Shown here piece by piece: positions 8,094 to 13,026 of a DNA stretch of 13,026 nt. Origin of the DNA: Acidobacteriota bacterium (GTDB lineage: Bacteria > Acidobacteriota > UBA890); assembly GCA_002722645.1 (NCBI GenBank), contig PBML01000058.1, positions 27,025 to 40,050 of the forward strand. Reading direction: 5' to 3'. The notes beneath the pieces are model-generated. The model worked only from the letters and a program-made list of their open reading frames with translations. It was not told where the DNA came from and ran no database searches. The first letter of the stretch is position 1, and every line of letters starts with the position of its first letter. The translations under genes were made by a program, and so were the position numbers.

Positions 8094-8774
8094 TCACCCG
8101 TCGATAAAGGGCGCGAAACTCCCAATCATTGCGTCATAAATCCCCACCAAGCACTGGGCTCGCTGACGATACTCTTCGACCCAGCGATCCCCGAAGCTCT
8201 CCACATCATGAGCGCTCAAGATGTAGCCGACTTTCGGCCAGGGATGGCCAGCATCCTGGTTGCCATTCATGAATGCCGTGAAGTCCACCGTTCGAAAATT
8301 ATCGACGGCAACAACGTTTTGCGAATCGGTCCAGACTTGAAGGTCCGTGTGAGTTGCGGAGTCGAGCATCGACGGAAGATCAGAACAGAAGAACTCGATC
8401 ACTTGCTCGAGAATTTCGCCTGATTGCTTAGCATCCAGGAGGTCCTTCTCGAGATCAATTGACAGGTTACAGAGGTCGGGAGAGAGGAAAACACCAATGT
8501 GGGTGGCGTATTGTTCCTTGCCAACCCTTTTAATACGTGCCCACAAGAAAGGCCCACGATCTCCATCGTCAGCGTCACCTTCTGGCCAGAGGTCTGCATG
8601 GTAAAGGCCATCACCGAACAGGTCAGCACCAAGTTTCCCAATCAAGCGGCCTGCTTTCCTCCATAGGCGGTCCACAAGGTCGTCGGTGGCTATCCCAGCT
8701 TCAAACTTTTCCAGCAATTCGAAGTCATCTGGCTCAAATCCGGTTGCCAGGCAAGCATTCTTCTTTATGTGCAT
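8094..8774 (-). CDS. Unrecognised 226-residue soluble protein
   Basis: I do not recognise this family. The reading frame is the only long one here, and its composition is that of a real soluble protein: acidic, no signal peptide, no membrane segment, ordered alternation of helix-like stretches (31-50, 107-130, 196-215) and beta-like stretches (77-105, 145-168). The N-terminus A-T-G-F-E-P-D-D-F-E-L-L near residues 10-21 is loosely like the opening of YktB/DUF1054 proteins, but the match is too short to rely on. An in-frame stop just upstream makes the ATG at 8774 the first available start. It has no good Shine-Dalgarno sequence. The gene converges on the cupin gene with 32 bases between the stops and diverges from the metal locus, so it appears to be its own transcription unit. 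Confidence 0.75.
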   Translation of the reverse strand: MHIKKNACLATGFEPDDFELLEKFEAGIATDDLVDRLWRKAGRLIGKLGADLFGDGLYHADLWPEGDADDGDRGPFLWARIKRVGKEQYATHIGVFLSPDLCNLSIDLEKDLLDAKQSGEILEQVIEFFCSDLPSMLDSATHTDLQVWTDSQNVVAVDNFRTVDFTAFMNGNQDAGHPWPKVGYILSAHDVESFGDRWVEEYRQRAQCLVGIYDAMIGSFAPFIDG

Positions 8775-8900
8775 TCTCGGACACTAACAGGCTGGGGTAG
8801 AAGCTTGATACATCTGGCCGCCCCGCCTACGGGTAGCGACCTATCTGCTGATCGATGGGGATTCGATGAGCATTGATTCCGAGCACCAGTTCTGTGGTCA

Positions 8901-8930
8901 TTGACATTAATCCATGCCTGCGCCTAGTCT
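8901..8930 (+). promoter_or_regulatory. Candidate promoter for the metal locus
   Basis: A perfect -35 hexamer TTGACA (8901-8906) is followed after 18 bases by TAGTCT (8925-8930, three of six matches to the -10 consensus). It sits 38 bases before the ATG at 8969. The weak -10 is compatible with an activated or regulated promoter. I found no sequence nearby matching the known Zur or Fur boxes of enterobacteria. Confidence 0.35.
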
Positions 8931-8968
8931 TACCCATCGAAGTAAACCTCAGCACCATCGGTGGATTT

Positions 8969-9253
8969 ATGAAGAAAGTTACTTGGTTGTCTAAGACGCT
9001 CGTTGCAGCGTTTCTTCTAGTCGCCGCGTTCGCGGGGGTCTTTAATGTGCACTCCCACGCTGAGAGCAACGATCAAAGTTGCACGCTTTGCCAAGCGCTC
9101 CATCTACGGGGTTCTTTGGCAACCGTCCCGGCACTGTCGTGCTTGGTTCTTCAGATCGCGGTCACATCCCCGTCTGAAACCCAGCGGACGTTTCCTACGC
9201 TTCCGCCTTCGCTGACTTACAGAGGGCCCCCACTGTTTGCCTCGGCATCCTAA
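8969..9253 (+). CDS. Small exported protein with His/Cys cluster (DUF2946-like)
   Basis: This 94-residue protein begins at an ATG preceded by GGTGG. Residues 1-23 form a typical signal peptide (M-K-K, then a hydrophobic core L-V-A-A-F-L-L-V-A-A-F-A). Just after it comes H28-S-H30-A-E-S-N-D-Q-S-C38-T-L-C41-Q-A-L-H45, a compact set of three His and two Cys that could bind a metal ion. The remaining half has one hydrophobic stretch (about 50-66) and a Pro/Ser-rich tail. The layout resembles DUF2946 proteins, short exported proteins often found beside metal-transport genes, but the match is by pattern only. The frame can be extended to an ATG at 8873, but that would place 32 non-signal residues before the signal peptide and would read through the candidate promoter. 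A role in sensing or handling the metal imported by the following genes is inferred. Confidence 0.7.
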   Translation: MKKVTWLSKTLVAAFLLVAAFAGVFNVHSHAESNDQSCTLCQALHLRGSLATVPALSCLVLQIAVTSPSETQRTFPTLPPSLTYRGPPLFASAS

Positions 9254-9294
9254 CGGAGTCAAACGAACTCCGGGCGAGGCTGTTTAGCTTCGCC
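9254..9294 (+). terminator. Two adjacent hairpins after the small His/Cys gene
   Basis: Directly after the TAA stop, CGGAGT (9254-9259) pairs with ACTCCG (9267-9272). Immediately next, GGCGAGGC (9273-9280) pairs with GCTTCGCC (9287-9294) with one G-T pair and loop TGTTTA. The helices abut without a gap. Only TT follows, so this is not a standard intrinsic terminator. It could be a partial terminator or RNA-stability element that sets the small gene's expression apart from the genes downstream. Confidence 0.5.
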
Positions 9295-9353
9295 TTGATG
9301 TAGACCGTTGCACCTCGAATTCGGATGCGTTGGACTCGGCGTCGCGGTTACGG

Positions 9354-9380
9354 TATTTCCCGAAACATCTTTCGGAAATA
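9354..9380. promoter_or_regulatory. 27-base dyad upstream of the outer-membrane gene (candidate operator or leader hairpin)
   Basis: The left arm TATTTCC-(C)-GAAA and the right arm TTTC-GGAAATA are complementary over 11 pairs with a single bulged C and a CATC centre. It ends 19 bases before the ATG at 9400 and just upstream of the ribosome binding site GAGGAAG. It could bind a dimeric metal regulator or form a leader hairpin. It does not match the enterobacterial Zur or Fur consensus. Confidence 0.5.
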
Positions 9381-9399
9381 GCGAAGCGAGGAAGAAATC

Positions 9400-10845
9400 A
9401 TGTGGAATATATTTGTTGTCATCGCCCTCACGGCAGGAGGGCTCTCGTTGTCAATTGCGAGCACTGTGGAGGCAATACCTTTGTCTTCGCAGGACGCTCA
9501 ACAAGAATTGCTCAACCGGCGAGTTACAGACCTGGAGGAGGCACTCGAACAGCTAAGAAACGAATACGGCGCGCGGCTCGCAACGATCGAAGCTGAGATC
9601 GCACAGTTGCGTGACGTCCAGTTGGGTACAACGCCGGATGTGGCGGTGACGGCAGAGGAAGGTGCCGCTGAAGTCGTTGGAGAAACGATGAGCGAGGAGG
9701 AGCGCGCAGAGCTTGAGCGGAAGCTTGCAGAACTACTGGGGGAGGGTAGGCCCGAGACAACAGGGGCTGGTGGGCAAGGTTCCAACCAGGGTGCAGGAAG
9801 ACGGTTTCAGAGCCAAACCCGAAACCTTAACCAATTGAATCCCGAGATCTCCGTGACCGGGGACATGTCCGCCGTCTTCGCCGATCGCACTGGAGATGAG
9901 GAAATTAACCAATTCCGCTTCAACGAGTTCGAGGCATCGTTTCAGGCGCCTCTCGATCCTTACTCCAGCGCCAAGTTCTTTGTTGTGCAGGAAGAAGGTG
10001 AGTTTAAGGTCGAAGAGGCGTACATCGACTACAACACACTGCCGGCAGGCCTTGGCATTAAAGCGGGGCAACTGCGTCTCGACTGGGGCAAGCTTAACCG
10101 CTACCACCATCACTCGCTTCCACAAGCGGACAGACCCGCCGTTCACCTTGCGATCTGGGGCGAAGAGGGCCTAACCGGCTTGGGCACGTCGTTGTCATGG
10201 ATTCCGCCCTCGTTCCTCGGTGGTTACAACGAGGTCATTGTGCAGGTAGTAAACGACGCAAACGAAGTTTCGTTCTCGGGGCAAGGTTTCGACCAGCCCG
10301 TTTTCCTGGTCCACGAAACCAACTATTTTGACCTTTCTGATGCCTCATATATCGAAGTCGGTCTGTCTGCTGCCACCGGCATTTCGGGTTTAGATCGATG
10401 GCGACCTGGAGACGCCACTCGAGAACAAGCGGATTTTGATGGAGGGTTACGAACCCAGGTTTTCGGGACAGATTGGAACTTTAATTGGGCGCCACCCGAA
10501 ACTTCTCTGTATCGTGGGTTTGAGCTTCGCGGTGAGTTCCTCTGGCAACGACGTGCAACCAATCAGGGCATCATCAATTCCTGGGGCGCTTATACCTACG
10601 GTGTCTACAAACTGAACCGGAGAGCGTTTGTCGGTTTGCGAGGTGACTATACGCAGCTTCCGATGGAACCTGGAAAGAGTCTGTGGGGCGCGTCACCCTA
10701 CTTCGAATGGTGGCAGAGTGAGTGGGCCCGGTTCAGGGTCCAGTACAGTTATGGGTCGCGGCAACTTGAGATCCCAGAACCCGAACATAAGTTCTACGTG
10801 CAGTTGACTTGGGCTCTCGGACCACACAAACACGAGAAATACTGA
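9400..10845 (+). CDS. Outer-membrane beta-barrel protein of metal locus, with N-terminal coiled coil
   Basis: This is a 481-residue protein; its ATG is preceded by GAGGAAG at good spacing. A signal peptide covers about 1-25 (V-E-A-I cleavage region). Residues 30-73 are a heptad-patterned coiled coil (L-L-N-R-R-V-T-D-L-E-E-A-L-E-Q-L), with a second Glu-rich helix at 97-114, then a Gly/Gln/Asn-rich linker. From about 148 onward alternating beta strands rich in aromatic residues form a likely barrel, ending F-Y-V-Q-L-T-W-A-L-G-P-H-K-H-E-K-Y. Proteins of this type, with a coiled coil, a barrel and a short His-containing C-terminus, occur beside zinc ABC transporters and are sometimes annotated as zinc-regulated outer-membrane receptors or porins. 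No TonB plug domain is visible, so a passive or periplasm-coupled channel is more likely. H236-H-H238 adds a possible metal site. It overlaps the next gene by one base, so the two are co-expressed. Confidence 0.85.
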   Translation: MWNIFVVIALTAGGLSLSIASTVEAIPLSSQDAQQELLNRRVTDLEEALEQLRNEYGARLATIEAEIAQLRDVQLGTTPDVAVTAEEGAAEVVGETMSEEERAELERKLAELLGEGRPETTGAGGQGSNQGAGRRFQSQTRNLNQLNPEISVTGDMSAVFADRTGDEEINQFRFNEFEASFQAPLDPYSSAKFFVVQEEGEFKVEEAYIDYNTLPAGLGIKAGQLRLDWGKLNRYHHHSLPQADRPAVHLAIWGEEGLTGLGTSLSWIPPSFLGGYNEVIVQVVNDANEVSFSGQGFDQPVFLVHETNYFDLSDASYIEVGLSAATGISGLDRWRPGDATREQADFDGGLRTQVFGTDWNFNWAPPETSLYRGFELRGEFLWQRRATNQGIINSWGAYTYGVYKLNRRAFVGLRGDYTQLPMEPGKSLWGASPYFEWWQSEWARFRVQYSYGSRQLEIPEPEHKFYVQLTWALGPHKHEKY

Positions 10846-11912
10846 TGGGCGGGGAAGGAAGAAACATAGTGGCCAAGATTGCGATGGTTTTGGTTGTTGT
10901 CTCGTTGATTGCCTTTTCAGACGGTAGTGCTGTGCCGCAGAACGGCCTTAAGGTGGTTGCTTCGTTGACGCCGTATCAATCTATCGCCACGGAAATCATT
11001 GGCGACAAAGGAACGGTGGAATCGATCGCTGCTGCGCGCCAAGACGCCCACTTTGTCCAGGCGAAGCCGAGCTTCTCGATTATGTTGAGTCGCGCTGACT
11101 TGTTGCTGGCAACTGGACTCGACCTGGAGATCTGGATGCCTGCGGTCATCGACAAGGCGCGCAACCCACGGATCCGCGAAGGTGAGATCGGCTACGTATC
11201 GGTATCAACTGGTGTTCCGATGTTAGAGATACCAGAAAATGCCAGCCGCGCTGGTGGTGATATTCACCTCTTCGGCAATCCGCATGTCCATACAGACCCT
11301 TTGCGTGCGGTCATTATTGCCGACAACATCAAGACCGGGCTGCAAAACGTGGATAGTGGCAACGCTGCCTACTATCAACAGCGCTTCGAGAATTTCAAGG
11401 TGGAGATCTACGAGCGCATGTTCGGCATGCGGCTCATCGAGTTGGTTGGTGGGGACAAACTTGCCGATTTGGCGTTGGCAAATCGGTTGCGAACCTTCCT
11501 TGAGGACACCGAGATCGGTAGCATGCCGCTCTTAGATCGCCAGGGAGGATGGCTTGCTTCGGCCGAGTGCCTTCGGGGCAAGCGTATTATTGCTTACCAT
11601 CTGAATTGGGCCTACTTTGTCGATCGCTTCGCCATGGAAATATCCAGCTACGTGGAACGCCGACCCGGTATTCCTCCCTCAGCATCGCACGTTGCGAGCC
11701 TCATAGACCTGATTCGACGTGATCAGATCCCAGCTCTTTGGACTGCCAATTACTTCAACGAGCGCACGCCGCGATTGATAGCTGAACGCACAGGGACAAG
11801 GTTTCTGTATGTGCCCATCTACACAGATCCCGACTCCGATGATCTCGACGAGTACACTGAGCTTGTCGATACTTGGATTGAAATGCTGAAAACGGCTATC
11901 CCCGGTTGCTAG
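10845..11912 (+). CDS. Metal ABC transporter substrate-binding protein (TroA/ZnuA-like, cluster A-I)
   Basis: This is a 355-residue protein whose ATG shares a base with the preceding stop codon (TGATG). A hydrophobic signal segment covers about 12-26. Metal-ligand candidates follow the TroA/ZnuA order: H69 in the A-R-Q-D-A-H-F-V-Q-A-K-P-S region, H147 and H149 in H-L-F-G-N-P-H-V-H-T-D-P, H252 in I-I-A-Y-H-L-N-W, and an acidic residue near E306. The family delivers Zn(II) or Mn(II) to an ABC permease. With outer-membrane and permease partners next to it, import is the likely role; zinc is favoured but not proven. A GTG at 10869 is an alternative start, with AGGAAG seven bases upstream and a tighter signal peptide (M-A-K-I-A-M-V-L). 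The ATG at 10845 has only a weak GAG. Usual family His-rich loops are absent apart from the N-P-H-V-H cluster. Confidence 0.9.
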   Translation: MGGEGRNIVAKIAMVLVVVSLIAFSDGSAVPQNGLKVVASLTPYQSIATEIIGDKGTVESIAAARQDAHFVQAKPSFSIMLSRADLLLATGLDLEIWMPAVIDKARNPRIREGEIGYVSVSTGVPMLEIPENASRAGGDIHLFGNPHVHTDPLRAVIIADNIKTGLQNVDSGNAAYYQQRFENFKVEIYERMFGMRLIELVGGDKLADLALANRLRTFLEDTEIGSMPLLDRQGGWLASAECLRGKRIIAYHLNWAYFVDRFAMEISSYVERRPGIPPSASHVASLIDLIRRDQIPALWTANYFNERTPRLIAERTGTRFLYVPIYTDPDSDDLDEYTELVDTWIEMLKTAIPGC

Positions 11913-11925
11913 AGAGGACAAGTTT

Positions 11926-13026
11926 TTGGAACTAGCTATCGAAGTTCTGTTTTGGCCTTTCGTCGCCTGCTTGGTACTTACCGGTATTCATTCCTATCTC
12001 GGCTTGCACGTCGTTTCGCGTGGGGTCATCTTCGTCGACCTTGCGTTGGCGCAAATTGCAGCCATGGGCGCAACGTTTGCCTTTCTGCTCGGTTATCCGT
12101 TGGGTGGCAACCAGGCTTACTTCTACTCTTTGCTGTTTGCTCTTATCGGCGCAGCGATCTTCTCAGTCTTGCGGCTCCGCGAGCAGCAGATTCCGCAAGA
12201 GGCGATCATCGGTATTACCTTTGCTGTGGCATCGGCTACGGCCATCTTAATTGCTGACCGGGCCCCACAGGGCGCCGAGTTGGTCGAGGCTATGCTGACC
12301 GGAGCGCTGCTCTGGGTTCCCCGCGACAAGATCTTGCAGACGGCACTTATCTACGCTGCGGTCGGAGGTTTCCATTGGGTTTTCCGTGATCGTTTTTTGA
12401 CCATAACACTCGAGCCAAATCGCGCTGAAACTGAGGGCTGGAACGTTCGCTGGTGGGATTTCCTTTTTTACGCCTCGTTTGGGCTTGTCATCACATCGAG
12501 CGTTTCGATCGCTGGGGTACTACTGGTTTTTTCGTTTTTGGTTATTCCGGCAGTAATCGGGATGATGTTCAGCCAAAGCATCGGTGGCCGACTGGGGATT
12601 GCGTGGGCTGCCGGCACGTTGGTTAGCATGGTCGGTTTGACGTTATCTTTCCAATATGACTTTCCTAGCGGGCCCGCCGTGGTTTGCACGTTCGGCCTAG
12701 CTCTAACTCTCGCTGGTACGGTTCATTACCTGGCCCGTTCAGAACAAGTCCAATGGGCTTTCACCAAAGTAGCTATCGGCGCCCTAGCGATCGCTGGTGG
12801 GCTGTGGTTGGCATTTTTTACTGCCGATCTGGGTATGGATGAGGGAGCGGGGGAAGCGGTGGCTGAGTCTTCCGGTCCGGCCGAAGTGGTGTCGCTTCAG
12901 GAGGTCGCCAAAGAAGCACTAGTGCAGCTTGAGAACTCACCCGATAATCCGCCCAGAGATGCTGTCGAACGCTTGTTGGCGGCGGGTGAATCCGTTCATC
13001 TGATGATGAGCACTGGCGAGGTGGAA
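11926..13026 (+). CDS. Metal ABC transporter permease (ZnuB/TroC-like), extended, 3' end cut by window edge
   Basis: The frame is open for 367 codons to the window edge. The start is a TTG with AGGA seven bases upstream, 13 bases after the binding-protein stop. Residues 4-300 carry about eight or nine hydrophobic segments, with the ABC-3 family hallmark L-G-L-H-V-V-S-R-G-V-I-F-V-D-L-A-L-A-Q at about 25-43 and the late motif F-S-F-L-V-I-P-A near 202-209. This is the transmembrane pore that takes metal from the binding protein. Known relatives are usually about 260-290 residues. Here the chain runs past 300 into a soluble acidic segment (G-A-G-E-A-V-A-E, then V-V-S-L-Q-E-V-A-K-E-A-L) that is not finished at the edge. 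The ATPase subunit is not present in the window. Confidence 0.9.
   Translation, partial: MELAIEVLFWPFVACLVLTGIHSYLGLHVVSRGVIFVDLALAQIAAMGATFAFLLGYPLGGNQAYFYSLLFALIGAAIFSVLRLREQQIPQEAIIGITFAVASATAILIADRAPQGAELVEAMLTGALLWVPRDKILQTALIYAAVGGFHWVFRDRFLTITLEPNRAETEGWNVRWWDFLFYASFGLVITSSVSIAGVLLVFSFLVIPAVIGMMFSQSIGGRLGIAWAAGTLVSMVGLTLSFQYDFPSGPAVVCTFGLALTLAGTVHYLARSEQVQWAFTKVAIGALAIAGGLWLAFFTADLGMDEGAGEAVAESSGPAEVVSLQEVAKEALVQLENSPDNPPRDAVERLLAAGESVHLMMSTGEVE

Noticed and set aside
8873..8968. Longer form of the small His/Cys protein from an upstream ATG
   Set aside because: It would put 32 residues before a textbook signal peptide and would run across the candidate promoter.
9354..9380. Classical Zur or Fur box
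   Set aside because: The dyad lacks the TGTTATA/TATAACA and GATAATGATAATC patterns, so it is kept only as an unnamed dyad.

Overview
The window is about 57% G+C by eye, with dense coding, signal peptides, a Tat substrate, c-type haem motifs and an outer-membrane barrel protein, so it comes from a Gram-negative (diderm) bacterium. The DUF1592-DUF1552-ankyrin gene set recurs in Acidobacteriota and in several environmental proteobacterial and planctomycete lineages. I lean to Acidobacteriota or an uncultured marine/soil gammaproteobacterium, but the window does not settle this. I see no tRNA, rRNA, CRISPR array, transposase, integrase or insertion-sequence end.

Left part (1-8061): an exported PHP-domain metallohydrolase runs leftward off the window edge. 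It is separated by a 338-base promoter region from a rightward cluster. The cluster encodes an exported protein with two haem motifs and the DUF1587/1595/1592/1588/1585 chain (1351-3822), a Tat-exported DUF1552 protein (3859-5274) and an exported ankyrin-repeat protein with a repetitive low-complexity insert and a terminal CxxC (5293-7338). An exported double-cupin protein (7405-8061) follows. The three central genes have gaps of 36 and 18 bases and good ribosome binding sites, so they look like one operon. Their products probably meet in the periplasm. No substrate or pathway can be read from the sequence.

Middle (8094-8774): a leftward gene for a 226-residue soluble protein that I do not recognise. 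It converges on the cupin gene and diverges from the metal locus.

Right part (8969-13026): a metal-uptake locus. It holds a 94-residue exported protein with a His/Cys cluster, two hairpins, a dyad, an outer-membrane protein with an N-terminal coiled coil and a His-containing C-terminus, a TroA/ZnuA-type substrate-binding protein and a ZnuB-type permease that continues past the right edge. The last three genes are tightly spaced (1-base overlap, then 13 bases). Together they give an outer-membrane, periplasmic and inner-membrane route for a divalent metal, most likely zinc or manganese. The ATPase (ZnuC-type) is not in the window and may lie downstream.
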